Origin: Steroidobacteraceae bacterium
GTDB lineage: Bacteria > Pseudomonadota > Gammaproteobacteria > Steroidobacterales > Steroidobacteraceae
Reading direction: 5' to 3'
NCBI GenBank assembly: GCA_025458905.1
Contig: JALORN010000011.1
Span: 1-64,000, forward strand
Length of the DNA stretch: 64,000 bases
A model generated the notes under the pieces. It was not told the origin of the DNA, did no database searches, and saw only the letters and a list, made by a program, of their open reading frames with translations. Below, piece after piece: positions 43,586-56,327 of the stretch. Positions within the stretch are counted from its first letter, which is position 1; every line of letters begins with the position of its first letter. The translations under genes and the position numbers were made by a program.

Positions 43586-45723
43586 CGCGGCACGTCCTGC
43601 GATCGGGCCGGGGCCGGGGCCGGGGCCGGGGCAGGGGCAGGGCCTGCTGCACCCGAGGGCGTACCCCCGGGCGCGCTGGAGCCACCTGGTGGGCCCGAAC
43701 CCTGCGGCAGCCCCTGAGGTGTGCTGCGGCCGGCATCTGGCGCCGGCGCTGCCGGCACCGGAGGGACCGGCAGCTCGGGCAGGACCTGCTTCTGGATGCC
43801 CGGCAGCAGCGGCAGCACCTCGCCGCGCGGCCCCGAGCGTCGCTGCTGGTCACGGATGTAGTTGTATTTCTGGTTGGTCTCGAAGGTGGTCGCGACCCCG
43901 TCGCGCAGGATCCTCGGCTGGATGAAGACCATCAGGTTGGTCTTGTTCTTCTTGGCGCTGCGCGTGCGGAACGCCTCGCCGAGGATCGGGATGCGGCCGA
44001 GGAAGGGCACCCGCTGCTCGCCGCTGGTCTGCGTGTCCTGGATCAGGCCGCCGAGCACGATCGTGCCCCCGTCCTCGATCAGGACGTTGGTGTTGATGGT
44101 GCGCTTGTTGGTGATCAGGTCGACCGCGCCGCTGCTGGTGCCGGCGATGCTCGAGCTCTCCTGCTCGATCTTCAGCATCACCGAGTCGCCCTCGTTGATC
44201 TGCGGCGTGATCTTCAGGATCGTGCCGACTTCCTGGCGCGTGATCGTCTGGAACGGGTTGACCGCGCCGTTGTTGTTGCCGCCGGTGTTGGTGAACTGGC
44301 CGGTGACGAAGGGCACTTCCTGCGCGACCTTGATCTGCGCTTCCTGGTTGTCCATGGTCACGATCGACGGCGTCGCGATGATGTTGGTGTCCGAGTCGCC
44401 GCGCAGCGCGCGGATCACCGCCGCGAAGTTGATGCCGGTGTCGCCGAGCCGGCCGATGCCGATGGTCGTGCCGCGCGGCACGGCGGTCAGGGTGCTCGGG
44501 TCGTCCGCGGCACGCGCGAGGTCGACGATGCTGACGCCGCCGACCGGCTCGATGAAGCCGCCGACCGCCCGGTCCTCGTTGGTGCCGTCGATCAGCCAGT
44601 TGACCCCGAGCTCCGCGGACTTGTCCGCCGTGACCTCGACGATGATCGCCTCGACCAGCACCTGCGCGCGGCGGATGTCGAGGCTGTCGATCACCGTCAT
44701 CAGCGAGTTCATGGTCTTGGGCGGCGCGGTGATCACGAGCGCGTTGGTCTCGGGCTCGGCCCAGATGATGGTGCTGCGGTCGGCGATCGCCTGCGCGCCC
44801 TGGGCGGCGGGCGGGCCTGCGGCGGCGCCCGTGATCTGCTCCTTCAGCTTGGTGGCGATCTTCTCCGCGTCGGCGTAGCGCAGGTAGCGCACCCGGGTGT
44901 CGCCGCCGTTGGCGAGCGGCGTGTCGAGGTAGGCGATCAGCGTCCTGGCGCGGAGCCGCTGCGACTTCTCGCCCGACAGCAGCACGCTGTTCGAGCGGTC
45001 GTCGGCGACCACGCGCATCTGCGGCGAGCCGCCCTCGGCCTGGGCCTGCGCCTGGGTCAGCGCGGTCATGGTGCGCACCACCTCCGCAGCCGAGGCGTTC
45101 TGCAGCGCCACGACCTCGATGTCGGCATCGCTGGCCTGGTCGATGCGCTGGATGATCCGCAGCATCCGGTTCACGTTGTTGGCGCGGTCCGAGATGATCA
45201 GGATGTTGGCCGAGGGGTAGGCCGCGAGGTGGCCGTACTGGGGGATCAGCGGCCGCAGGATCGGCACCAGCTGCGCGGCACTGACGTTCCGCACCGCCAC
45301 CACCTGCGTGACGATCTCGTCGGAGGTGGCACTGACGCGGCCCGGCAGGTCGTTGCCCGGAACCTGGCGCGCGTTGGCGTCGGGGATGATCTTGGTGACG
45401 TTGCCCGAGGGAACGGCGACGAAGCCGTGCACCTGCAGCAGCGCGAGGAAGGCCTCGTAGAACGCGTCCGGCGACATCGGCGTCGAGGAGAGCATCGTCA
45501 CCTGCGCGCGCACGCGCGGGTCGATGATGATGTTGCGCCCGGTGGCGGCCCCGACCGCCTCGATGACCTGGGTGATGTCGGCATCCTTGAAGCTCGGCGT
45601 GATCCGCTGGGCGGCTGCGCCCGGCGCGGCCTGCTGCGCCGCACCCGGCAGCGCCACGAGGGTCAGCAGGCAGGCGGCGACCGCGGCGCGCACCCCGCCG
45701 AGGTGCGTCGCGAGGCGGCTCAC
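43582..45723 (-). CDS. gspD: Type II secretion secretin GspD
   Basis: GspD forms the outer-membrane pore of type II secretion. The protein has 713 residues: a signal peptide (AACLLTLVALPGAAQ), N0 (SFKDADITQVIEAVGAATGRNIIID), three N1-N3 repeats (PILRPLIPQYGHLAAYPSAN, VVALQNASAAEVVRTM, RYADAEKIATKLKEQITG), and the secretin barrel (VEAIIVEVTADKSAELGVNW, ATPSIVTMDNQEAQIKVAQE, LGGLIQDTQTSGEQRVPFLG). A Pro/Ala tail ends it. The start is GTG 45723, overlapping the gspC stop. No pilotin gene is adjacent. Confidence 0.96.
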   Translation of the reverse strand: MSRLATHLGGVRAAVAACLLTLVALPGAAQQAAPGAAAQRITPSFKDADITQVIEAVGAATGRNIIIDPRVRAQVTMLSSTPMSPDAFYEAFLALLQVHGFVAVPSGNVTKIIPDANARQVPGNDLPGRVSATSDEIVTQVVAVRNVSAAQLVPILRPLIPQYGHLAAYPSANILIISDRANNVNRMLRIIQRIDQASDADIEVVALQNASAAEVVRTMTALTQAQAQAEGGSPQMRVVADDRSNSVLLSGEKSQRLRARTLIAYLDTPLANGGDTRVRYLRYADAEKIATKLKEQITGAAAGPPAAQGAQAIADRSTIIWAEPETNALVITAPPKTMNSLMTVIDSLDIRRAQVLVEAIIVEVTADKSAELGVNWLIDGTNEDRAVGGFIEPVGGVSIVDLARAADDPSTLTAVPRGTTIGIGRLGDTGINFAAVIRALRGDSDTNIIATPSIVTMDNQEAQIKVAQEVPFVTGQFTNTGGNNNGAVNPFQTITRQEVGTILKITPQINEGDSVMLKIEQESSSIAGTSSGAVDLITNKRTINTNVLIEDGGTIVLGGLIQDTQTSGEQRVPFLGRIPILGEAFRTRSAKKNKTNLMVFIQPRILRDGVATTFETNQKYNYIRDQQRRSGPRGEVLPLLPGIQKQVLPELPVPPVPAAPAPDAGRSTPQGLPQGSGPPGGSSAPGGTPSGAAGPAPAPAPAPAPARSQDVPR
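43605..43642. repeat. GGGGCC/GGGGCA hexamer repeat at the gspD 3' end
   Basis: About six tandem six-base units (four GGGGCC, two GGGGCA) on the plus strand encode the Ala-Pro run at the GspD C-terminus on the minus strand. The G-rich strand could form a G-quadruplex close to the gspD-gspE junction, and repeat-length change would keep frame. Structure and effect are inferred. Confidence 0.7.
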
Positions 45724-46688
45724 TGTGCGCTCCCAGGCGGCGGCATCGGCGCGGCCTGGTCGATCGGCGTGATGCCGTCGGCACCGCTCAGCTGCTCGGC
45801 TTCGGAGGCTATCTGGGCCATGTTCAACACCATGTCGTTCTGTCTGCCGTTGCGCATGATCGTGACGCGGACCTCGGGCGCACTGCCGAGCGTGCGCATC
45901 ACTTCCTCGCCGCGCGACGGGTCATCGAGCGGGGTACCGTTGATGGCGGTGATCAGGTCGCCGGGGCGCAGCCCCAGCCGCGAGAAGGCCGCCGGATTGC
46001 GGCCCGGGTAGACGCGGAAGCCGCGCTGCTTCCCGCCGGCCATGACCTGCTGGGAGCGGATCACGTCGCCGAGCGCGCCGGGGTTCTGCTGGATCGCCTG
46101 GCGCACGCGGTCGACGGCCGCTCCTGCGTCGCTCGAGGCGGCCGCCGGCGGTGGGGCGACGCTCATCGTGGCGAGCGCCTGCTTGGGCAGCGTCAGCGAC
46201 TCGAGCACGCCGCCGCGCTCGATCACGATGCGGTCTCCGTAGACCGAATGCAGGCGCGCGCCGCCGGGCAGCGTGCTGCCGACGGCGTGCAGCTTCGCCG
46301 AGGCGGCGTTCTCGCCGACGATCGCGAAACCCGAGGCAGGATCGTCCGCGGCGAGCAGGCCGGCGAGCACGAGCGGCATGCTGGTCTGCGGCGCGTTCGC
46401 GGCGTTGCCCGCCGGCGCCTCGGCGCGGCCGAACAGGTGGGCGTTGGCGAGAGTGGTCAGGTCCACGGTGCGGCGCCCGGCACCGCCCGCGGGCGGCACG
46501 TAGCCGGCTGCCGCGGCGTCGATCGCCACCGGGTCGCCGGCGCCGAGCACGTCGGTGGCGAGCACCGCCGCCTGCGCGCCGATCGCGACCACCAGCAGGC
46601 CGGCCACGATCTCCGGGCCTCGCGACTGCACCAGCGCAGCGATGCCCTCCGGGGAGGCCAGCGAGCGCAGCGACGAGGACGACGACAT
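45720..46688 (-). CDS. gspC: Type II secretion inner-membrane protein GspC
   Basis: GspC connects the inner-membrane platform with the secretin. The protein has 322 residues: a cytoplasmic N-terminus, one membrane segment (IVAGLLVVAIGAQAAVLATDVL), the HR domain (TTLANAHLFGRAEAP, LVLAGLLAADDPASGFAIV, ALHSVYGDRIVIERGG-type strand), and a C-terminal PDZ domain (YPGRNPAAFSRLGLRPGDLITAINGTPL). I chose ATG 46688; a GTG at 46709 would add seven residues. A TATCAT sits just before the ATG. It is the first gene of gspCDEF. Confidence 0.92.
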   Translation of the reverse strand: MSSSSSLRSLASPEGIAALVQSRGPEIVAGLLVVAIGAQAAVLATDVLGAGDPVAIDAAAAGYVPPAGGAGRRTVDLTTLANAHLFGRAEAPAGNAANAPQTSMPLVLAGLLAADDPASGFAIVGENAASAKLHAVGSTLPGGARLHSVYGDRIVIERGGVLESLTLPKQALATMSVAPPPAAASSDAGAAVDRVRQAIQQNPGALGDVIRSQQVMAGGKQRGFRVYPGRNPAAFSRLGLRPGDLITAINGTPLDDPSRGEEVMRTLGSAPEVRVTIMRNGRQNDMVLNMAQIASEAEQLSGADGITPIDQAAPMPPPGSAQ

Positions 46689-47105
46689 TGCGGCATGATA
46701 CGAGCGCACTGCTGTAGCTCACAAGCAATTGTTTTGATTCGCGAAATGCGTCGCGGCCCGTCGCCAATGGGAGACGCGCCGCAGGCGCCTGCGAGGCAGG
46801 CGCGTTGCGCTCGCCGCGCCGTCGAGGGGTCGCGTGGCGACGCTCGCGGGCTGGCCGCCGCGGTGCGCGATGATCTCGCAGGCGCGTGACGACGCCGGGT
46901 CAGCGCCGCGCGGGCGCCTGCGGCCGCGGCCGCGGCCCGGCGCCTCGTGCGGCCGCACGCCGCGTCACTTCGCGGCCGCTCGTGGCGCTCCTGCGCGCCG
47001 ATCGCTGCGCGCAACTGGCCGAGGTTCGCACGCTCATTGTGCGGCGGCGTGCCGAAGACGGTTTCCGGCCTTGAGTTGGCGGCAGAGGCACCCTATAACG
47101 GAAAC
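46689..47105. other. Divergent gspC / clpS intergenic region
   Basis: This 417-nt stretch has no credible gene. It holds the clpS promoter at its right end and a possible gspC promoter at its left end (minus strand TTGTGA 46724-46719, 18-nt spacer, TATCAT 46700-46695). A perfect 8-bp hairpin with a GAG loop is at 46785-46803. The 46900-46990 part is extremely GC-rich (GGCCGC and CCGCGG runs). Confidence 0.45.
47071..47099 (+). promoter_or_regulatory. clpS promoter
   Basis: TTGAGT (47071-47076), 17-nt spacer, TATAAC (47094-47099) is a near-consensus promoter. The predicted transcription start (~47105-47107) coincides with the clpS ATG at 47106, suggesting a leaderless transcript. Confidence 0.7.
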
Positions 47106-47426
47106 ATGTCGTCCGAAGAGAATCCGCGCCGGGATTCGGGAACAGCCGTCGCAGAAGCCGCACCGCAGGTCAAGCAGCCGCCGCTGTTCCAGGTCATCCT
47201 GCTGAACGACGACTACACGCCGATGGAATTCGTCGTGGACGTGCTGGAACGTTTCTTCAGCATGAGCCGCACGAATGCCACCCGGGTCATGCTCGAGGTG
47301 CACACGAAGGGCAAGGGAGTCTGCGGGGTGTTCACCTACGAAATCGCCGAGACCAAGGTCGCCCAGGTCACGACCTACGCGCGCGACCATCAGCATCCGC
47401 TGATGTGCACGCTCGAGCAGGCCTGA
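47106..47426 (+). CDS. clpS: ClpS, N-end rule adaptor
   Basis: ClpS delivers proteins with N-degrons to ClpAP. The protein has 106 residues: a flexible N-terminal extension (1-26, used to engage ClpA), then the core [20 protein letters not shown], with the N-degron pocket residues N, D and D, then [20 protein letters not shown] and [12 protein letters not shown]. It begins with ATG 47106, only 6 nt after a promoter -10. clpA follows after 26 nt. aat, whose product makes Leu/Phe N-degrons, is 2.6 kb downstream on the other strand. Confidence 0.97.
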   Translation: MSSEENPRRDSGTAVAEAAPQVKQPPLFQVILLNDDYTPMEFVVDVLERFFSMSRTNATRVMLEVHTKGKGVCGVFTYEIAETKVAQVTTYARDHQHPLMCTLEQA

Positions 47427-47452
47427 CCGGCCCCCCACGAAAGGATGCCAAA

Positions 47453-49726
47453 GTGCTGTCGAACGAACTCGAAGCCTGCCTGAACGATGCATTCCAGATG
47501 GCGCGCGAAGGGCGCCACGAATTCCTCACCGTCGAGCATTTGCTCTACTCGATCCTGGAGACGCCGCGCGTGCGCGAGATCCTGCGCGCCTGCGGTGGCG
47601 ACGTGCCGAAGCTGCGCCAGGAGCTGAAGGAGCACATCGAGCAGACCACGCCCCGCCTCAAGGCCGGCGAGGAGCGCGAGGTGCAGCCGACCCTCGGCTT
47701 CCAGCGCGTGCTGCAGCGCGCCGTGTTCCACGTGCAGTCCAGTGGCCGCAAGGAAGTCGGTGTCGCCAACGTGCTGGTCGCGATCTTCAGCGAGAAGCAG
47801 AGCCACGCGGTCTATTTGCTCGGCAAGCAGGAGGTCGCGCGACTCGACGTCGTCAACTACATCTCCCACGGCATGTCGAAGGTCGCCGAGGAGAAGTCCG
47901 ACAAGGACGAGAACGCCGCCGAGGGCGGCGAACGCGACCCCGAGGGCGGCGGGGCGCTCGAAAAGTATGCCACCAACCTCAACCGGCTCGCCCAGGAGGG
48001 CAAGATCGACCCGCTGATCGGCCGCCAGGTCGAGGTGGAGCGCACCATCGAGATCCTCTGCCGGCGCCGCAAGAACAATCCGCTCTACGTGGGCGAGGCG
48101 GGCGTCGGCAAGACGGCGATTGCCGAGGGCCTCGCGCGCCGCATCGTCGAGGGCCAGGTGCCCGAGGTGCTCTCGGACTGCACGATCTACTCGCTCGACA
48201 TGGGCGCGCTGATCGCCGGCACCAAGTACCGTGGCGACTTCGAGAAGCGCCTGAAGGGCGTGATCACCGAGCTCAAGAAGCAGCCCGGCGCGATCCTCTT
48301 CATCGACGAGATCCATACCGTGATCGGCGCGGGAGCGGCCTCCGGCGGCGTCATGGACGCCTCCAACCTGATCAAGCCCGTGCTGACCAACGGCGAGATC
48401 CGCTGCATCGGCTCGACCACCTACCAGGAATATCGCGGCATCTTCGAGAAGGACCATGCGCTCGCGCGCCGCTTCCAGAAGATCGACGTCGTCGAGCCGA
48501 CGGTCCCGGAGACGATCGAGATCCTGAAGGGGCTGCGCAGCCGCTTCGAGGAACACCACTCGGTCAAGTACACCGACGACTCGCTGAAGGCCGCGGCCGA
48601 GCTCTCGGCGCGCCACATCAACGACCGTCACCTGCCCGACAAGGCGATCGACGTCGTCGACGAGGCCGGGGCGCGCATGCGCCTCAAGCCCGCCGGCGAG
48701 CGCGAGACCACGGTCGACACCCACCACATCGAGGACGTGGTCGCGCGGATGGCGCGCATCCCGCCGAAGACCGTCTCCAGCAACGACAAGGAGACGCTGC
48801 GCAGCCTGGAGCGCAACCTCAAGCTCGTGATCTTCGGCCAGGACCGGGCGGTCGAGACGCTGTCGGCGGCGATCAAGATGTCGCGTTCCGGTCTCGGCGA
48901 CTCGCGCAAGCCCGTCGGCAGCTTCCTGTTCGCCGGCCCCACGGGCGTCGGCAAGACCGAGGTCACGCGCCAGCTCGCGATCGCGCTCGGCATCGAGTTC
49001 ATCCGCTTCGACATGTCCGAGTACATGGAGCGGCACACGGTCTCGCGGCTGATCGGCGCGCCCCCCGGCTACGTCGGCTTCGACCAGGGCGGGTTGCTGA
49101 CCGAGGCGATTTCCAAGCATCCGCACGCGGTGCTGCTGCTCGACGAGGTCGAGAAGGCGCATCCGGACGTGTTCAACCTGCTGCTGCAGGTCATGGACCA
49201 CGGCACGCTGACGGACAACAACGGCCGCAAGGCCGACTTCCGCCACGTGATCATCGTGATGACCACCAACGCGGGTGCCGCCGACATGGCCCGCGCGTCC
49301 ATCGGGTTCACCCAGCAGGACAACGCCAGCGACGGGATGGAGGCGATCAAGCGCCTGTTCTCGCCGGAGTTCCGCAACCGCCTCGACGCGATCATCCAGT
49401 TCGCGCCGCTCGGCACGCAGACGATCGAGCGCGTGGTCGACAAGCTGCTGATGGAGGTCGAGGCGCAGCTCGAGGCCAAGCGGGTCACGCTGACGCTCGA
49501 CGACGCGGCACGCCGCTGGATCGCCGACAAGGGCTACGACCCGAAGATGGGGGCCCGGCCGATGGCGCGGGTGATCCAGGAGCACATCAAGCGGCCGCTC
49601 GCCGAGGAGCTGCTGTTCGGCAAGCTCGCCAACGGCGGCCTGGTGCGTGCGACCGTGGCGCCGGACGGCAGCGGCCTGAAGCTCGACTGCCAGCCGGCCG
49701 AGGAGCCGGCCGCGCTCGAGTCCTGA
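47453..49726 (+). CDS. clpA: ClpA, ATPase of the ClpAP protease
   Basis: ClpA unfolds substrates for ClpP. The protein has 757 residues: N-domain (NELEACLNDAFQMAREGRHEFLTVEHLLYSIL), first AAA module with GEAGVGKTAIAEGLA (~residue 215), ILFIDEIHTVIGAG and GSTTYQEYRGIFEKD, then a second module with GPTGVGKTEVTRQLA (~497), LLLDEVEKAHPDVFNLLLQV and FSPEFRNRLDAII, and the C-terminal ARPMARVIQEHIKRPL. The start is GTG 47453 (MLSNELEACLNDA), with AAGGA 8 nt upstream. It is co-directional with clpS. clpP is not in the window. Confidence 0.97.
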   Translation: MLSNELEACLNDAFQMAREGRHEFLTVEHLLYSILETPRVREILRACGGDVPKLRQELKEHIEQTTPRLKAGEEREVQPTLGFQRVLQRAVFHVQSSGRKEVGVANVLVAIFSEKQSHAVYLLGKQEVARLDVVNYISHGMSKVAEEKSDKDENAAEGGERDPEGGGALEKYATNLNRLAQEGKIDPLIGRQVEVERTIEILCRRRKNNPLYVGEAGVGKTAIAEGLARRIVEGQVPEVLSDCTIYSLDMGALIAGTKYRGDFEKRLKGVITELKKQPGAILFIDEIHTVIGAGAASGGVMDASNLIKPVLTNGEIRCIGSTTYQEYRGIFEKDHALARRFQKIDVVEPTVPETIEILKGLRSRFEEHHSVKYTDDSLKAAAELSARHINDRHLPDKAIDVVDEAGARMRLKPAGERETTVDTHHIEDVVARMARIPPKTVSSNDKETLRSLERNLKLVIFGQDRAVETLSAAIKMSRSGLGDSRKPVGSFLFAGPTGVGKTEVTRQLAIALGIEFIRFDMSEYMERHTVSRLIGAPPGYVGFDQGGLLTEAISKHPHAVLLLDEVEKAHPDVFNLLLQVMDHGTLTDNNGRKADFRHVIIVMTTNAGAADMARASIGFTQQDNASDGMEAIKRLFSPEFRNRLDAIIQFAPLGTQTIERVVDKLLMEVEAQLEAKRVTLTLDDAARRWIADKGYDPKMGARPMARVIQEHIKRPLAEELLFGKLANGGLVRATVAPDGSGLKLDCQPAEEPAALES

Positions 49727-49738
49727 GGCGGCGGAGGG

Positions 49739-49759
49739 CGCGGCCGGTCAGCGGCCGCG
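49739..49759. terminator. Possible convergent terminator between clpA and infA
   Basis: A 7-bp inverted repeat (CGCGGCC / GGCCGCG, 7-nt loop) covers the short gap after clpA and the infA stop codon. It lacks U-tracts on either strand, so activity is uncertain. Confidence 0.3.
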
Positions 49760-49966
49760 GTAGACGATGCGGCCCTTGGAGAGGTCGTAGGGCGTGACTT
49801 CGACGGTGACGGTGTCGCCGGTGAGGATGCGGATGTAGTTCTTGCGCATCTTGCCGGAGATGTGCGCGGTGACGACGTGTCCGTTCTTCAGCTTCACGCG
49901 AAAGGTCGTGTTGGGCAGAGTCTCGACGACTTCGCCTTCCATCTGGATCGCGTCTTCCTTGGACAT
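49748..49966 (-). CDS. infA: Translation initiation factor IF-1
   Basis: The protein has 72 residues, an OB-fold beginning [20 protein letters not shown], with [39 protein letters not shown] and [10 protein letters not shown]. It binds the A site of the 30S subunit during initiation. ATG 49966 gives the standard length; the frame upstream is open only through aat antisense bases. It has its own promoter upstream. The clpA-infA-aat arrangement matches other gammaproteobacteria. Confidence 0.98.
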   Translation of the reverse strand: MSKEDAIQMEGEVVETLPNTTFRVKLKNGHVVTAHISGKMRKNYIRILTGDTVTVEVTPYDLSKGRIVYRGR

Positions 49967-50000
49967 CAGGTTCGGGTCATCCGGGCAAAAAGGAGCGCGA

Positions 50001-50029
50001 ATTCTGCCCAAAGGCCCCCGGGTAATCAA
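50001..50029 (-). promoter_or_regulatory. infA promoter
   Basis: On the minus strand, TTGATT (50029-50024), a 17-nt spacer and CAGAAT (50006-50001) form a plausible promoter that overlaps the aat stop codon. The predicted leader before infA is about 28 nt. Confidence 0.5.
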
Positions 50030-50832
50030 CGAATCCCCGATGAACCCGCGGGTTCGGGCGTGACCTGGCCCGCAGGCAGCGCTCCGAGGGGCGTTCCTGG
50101 GGAGTCCGGGGCACCGGGCGAGCGCACGCGCCCGCCGGCCTTCGCCGGCCAGGCGTCCGCCAGCTGTGGAGCCGCCAGACGCTGCAGCAGCCCCGTGAAG
50201 GTCTCGCGCGGGATGGACCGGCTGCCGAGAGAGGCGAGGTGGCGCGAGGCGAGCTGGCAGTCGATCAACTCGATGCCAGACTCCAGCGAGACGCGTACCA
50301 GGGCGGAGAGCGCCACTTTCGAGGCGTCGCGCTGCTCGCTGAACATCGATTCGCCGAAGAACGCCCGTCCCAGCTGTACCCCATAGAGGCCGCCGACCAG
50401 CTGCCCGCCCTGCCAGGTCTCGATGCTGTGGGCACGCCCCTGGGCATGGAGCTCGCAGTAGGCGGCACGCATCTCGCGCGTGATCCATGTGCCGGGCCCG
50501 GAACGGCGCGGCGCGGCACAGGCGTCGATCACCGCCTCGAAGGCCGTGTCGAGGCGCACCTCGTAGCCGCGGTTGCGCTCGCTCTGCGCGAGGCTGCGGG
50601 TGCGGCGGAACTCGGCCGGGAACAGCACGGCGCGCGGGTCGGGGCACCACCACAGCACCGGCTGGCCCTGCGAATACCAGGGGAAGATCCCGCGGCGATA
50701 TGCGGCCACCAGGCGCCGGGTCGACAGGTCGCCGCCGGCCGCGAGCAGCCCCGGCGGGTCGTCGAGCGCGCGCTCGATCGGGGGGAACCATTCCGCGCCG
50801 TCGCCGGGCGCGAGCCAGGTGATCGTCTTCAC
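50026..50832 (-). CDS. aat: Leucyl/phenylalanyl-tRNA-protein transferase
   Basis: Aat adds Leu or Phe to proteins with N-terminal Lys or Arg, making degrons read by ClpS-ClpA. The protein has 268 residues: [100 protein letters not shown], then [25 protein letters not shown]. The last ~35 residues are Pro/Gly-rich and not conserved. The start is GTG 50832, overlapping the upstream stop (GTGA), so it is coupled to the acyltransferase-like gene. Confidence 0.96.
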   Translation of the reverse strand: MKTITWLAPGDGAEWFPPIERALDDPPGLLAAGGDLSTRRLVAAYRRGIFPWYSQGQPVLWWCPDPRAVLFPAEFRRTRSLAQSERNRGYEVRLDTAFEAVIDACAAPRRSGPGTWITREMRAAYCELHAQGRAHSIETWQGGQLVGGLYGVQLGRAFFGESMFSEQRDASKVALSALVRVSLESGIELIDCQLASRHLASLGSRSIPRETFTGLLQRLAAPQLADAWPAKAGGRVRSPGAPDSPGTPLGALPAGQVTPEPAGSSGIR

Positions 50833-52040
50833 GACTCCGGGTCCGCGGGCCCGCCGCGGTCGGGGTCGGTCACTGCGCCGCGCCGGTCCCGGTAGGGCAC
50901 GTGGGCCTGCACCAGGGCCGCGTAGTCGTCCACCGACGCCGCCTCGCGCCGCAGGTAGTCGCCGATCGCGGCGCGGAAGCGCGCGTCGGCGATGTGGTGA
51001 CCCGACCAGGTCAGGGTCGGCTCGAAACCGCGGCTGATCTTGTGCTCGCCCTGCGTACCGGGCTCGAAGCGCCGCAGCCCGCGCTCGATGCAGAACTCGA
51101 TGCCCTGGTGGTAGCAGGTCTCGAAGTGCAGGCTGTGGAAGTCGGCGCCGGCGCCCCAGTAGCGCCCGTAGAGGGTGTCGCGGCCGACGAAGAAGATCGC
51201 CGTGGCGACGATCTTCCCGCCCTGGCGGGCGAGCTTGAACATCAGCGCGTCGCCGAGGGTGCGGCAGGCCTCGTCGAAGAAATCGCGCGTCAGGTAGGGC
51301 TCATGGCCATGGCGCAGGAAAGTGTCGCGATGCAGGTCCCAGGCGCGGGCGAGGTCCCGCGGCGCGATCTCGCTGCCGAGGCGCGTCTCGAAGGCGATGC
51401 CCGCCTCGGCCACGCGCCGGCGCTCGCGTTTCGCCTTCTTGCGCTTGTCGGCGGTGAAGGTGCCGAGGAAGGCGTCGAAGTCGCCGTAGCCGTGGTTGGT
51501 CCAGTGGAACTGGCAGTCACGCCGCAGCAGCCAGCCGCCGGCCTCGAGCGCCGCGCGACCTGGGGCGTCGGGGAACAGCACGTGGACCGAGGAGATGTCG
51601 TTGTCGGTGGCGAGATCGGCGAGCGTGCGCAGCAGCACCCGCGCGATCACGTCACGGTCGAGGCCGGGCCGCACCAGCAGGCGCGGGCCGGTTGCCGGGG
51701 TGAAGGGCGCGGCGACCACGAGCTTGGGGTAGTAGGGCCGGCCGACACGCGCATAGGCCTGGGCCCAGCTGAAGTCGAAGACGAATTCCCCGTACGAGTG
51801 GGACTTGATCCAGGCGGGCGCCGCGGCGGCGAGGCCGGCTGCGTCGCGCAGCGCCACGATGCAGGGCTCCCAGCCGGTGCCGGGGCCGATGCAGCCGGTG
51901 TTCTCGAGCGCGGCGAGGAACTCGTGTCGGACGAAGGGGTGCCCGCCGTCGTCGAGAGCGTTCCATTCGGCCGCCGGCAGCTGCGCGACGCGCTGCACGA
52001 CCTCGGCGCGGAGCGTGGGGAATTCCGGCTGGGCGCTCAC
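50829..52040 (-). CDS. GNAT/FemAB-like (DUF482) acyltransferase family protein
   Basis: The protein has 403 residues. It shows [24 protein letters not shown] near the start, [42 protein letters not shown] in pieces, [46 protein letters not shown], and a C-terminal [18 protein letters not shown]. These match the peptidogalycan/GNAT-like DUF482 family, often next to aat and trxB in proteobacteria. Its substrate is not known. The start is GTG 52040; a GTG two codons earlier is equally possible. Confidence 0.82.
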   Translation of the reverse strand: MSAQPEFPTLRAEVVQRVAQLPAAEWNALDDGGHPFVRHEFLAALENTGCIGPGTGWEPCIVALRDAAGLAAAAPAWIKSHSYGEFVFDFSWAQAYARVGRPYYPKLVVAAPFTPATGPRLLVRPGLDRDVIARVLLRTLADLATDNDISSVHVLFPDAPGRAALEAGGWLLRRDCQFHWTNHGYGDFDAFLGTFTADKRKKAKRERRRVAEAGIAFETRLGSEIAPRDLARAWDLHRDTFLRHGHEPYLTRDFFDEACRTLGDALMFKLARQGGKIVATAIFFVGRDTLYGRYWGAGADFHSLHFETCYHQGIEFCIERGLRRFEPGTQGEHKISRGFEPTLTWSGHHIADARFRAAIGDYLRREAASVDDYAALVQAHVPYRDRRGAVTDPDRGGPADPES

Positions 52041-52050
52041 GTCCACCCGG

Positions 52051-53151
<1,101 letters not shown>

Positions 53152-53164
53152 CTAGACCATTTGC

Positions 53165-55499
<2,335 letters not shown>

Positions 55500-55507
<8 letters not shown>

Positions 55508-56327
55508 CGCCGTGCGCCGCGGCCGGGTTTGGGTCGTCGTCGCGCGGCCGGGTCGCGCTCCCGGCGCCGCGGCCCGATTGGTGCTCGCCGCGGTCGTGGC
55601 GCTCGGGCCCACACCCGCGCTGCAGGCGGCCGCGGGGTCCAGCGGCCGCCTCGCGGTAGTGGCCGGGACAGCGGCGACCAGCGATGCCGGCGCCGCCACC
55701 ACCGGCGCCCGCGATGCTGCCGGCTCCGCTGCGACGCCGGGCACGACTGCGCTCGACCGCTTCCTCGCGGGGCTCGCGACGCTGCGCGTCGAGTTCACGC
55801 AATCACTGACCGACGGCCGCGGGCGCCAGGTCGAGTCGCTCGCAGGCTCGCTGGTGGTCGTGCGCCCCGGGCGCTTCCGCTGGGAGGTGCGTCCCGCCGC
55901 GCGCGCGGGCGCAGCGCCGACCGAGGCGACACAGCTGATGGTCGCCGACGGTCGCAACGTCTGGTTCCTGGACCGCGAACTCGAGCAGGTCACCGTGAAG
56001 CCCGCGGGCAACGCGCTTACGGCGACGCCGGCCCTGCTGCTGTCGGGGACGGTCGACCTGCGCGCCGCGTTCGAGCTGCGCGACGCCGGCTCGCGCGACG
56101 GGCTCGCCTGGGTGCAGGTGCGGCCCCGGCGCGCCGACGCCGAGTTCCGCGAGGCGCGGCTCGGCTTCGAGGGTGGCGAGCTGCGCCGGATGGAAATCGA
56201 CGACAAGCTCGGCCAGAAGTCGGTCCTGGCGTTCGGCCGCGCGCTGCGCAACGCGCCGGTTGCCGCCACCGAGACGAGCTTCACGCCTCCGCCGGGCGTG
56301 GACGTCATCGGCAAGCCGGTGGACTGA
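55500..56327 (+). CDS. lolA: LolA, periplasmic lipoprotein carrier
   Basis: LolA carries lipoproteins from LolCDE to the outer membrane. The protein has 275 residues including a long N-terminal region with a hydrophobic signal segment ([19 protein letters not shown]) and an Ala/Gly/Thr-rich stretch (~45-80) before the domain. The domain has [49 protein letters not shown] and [16 protein letters not shown]. The start is GTG 55500, overlapping the ftsK stop by 8 nt, which matches the ftsK-lolA-rarA order of gammaproteobacteria. The extended linker after the signal is unusual. Confidence 0.9.
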
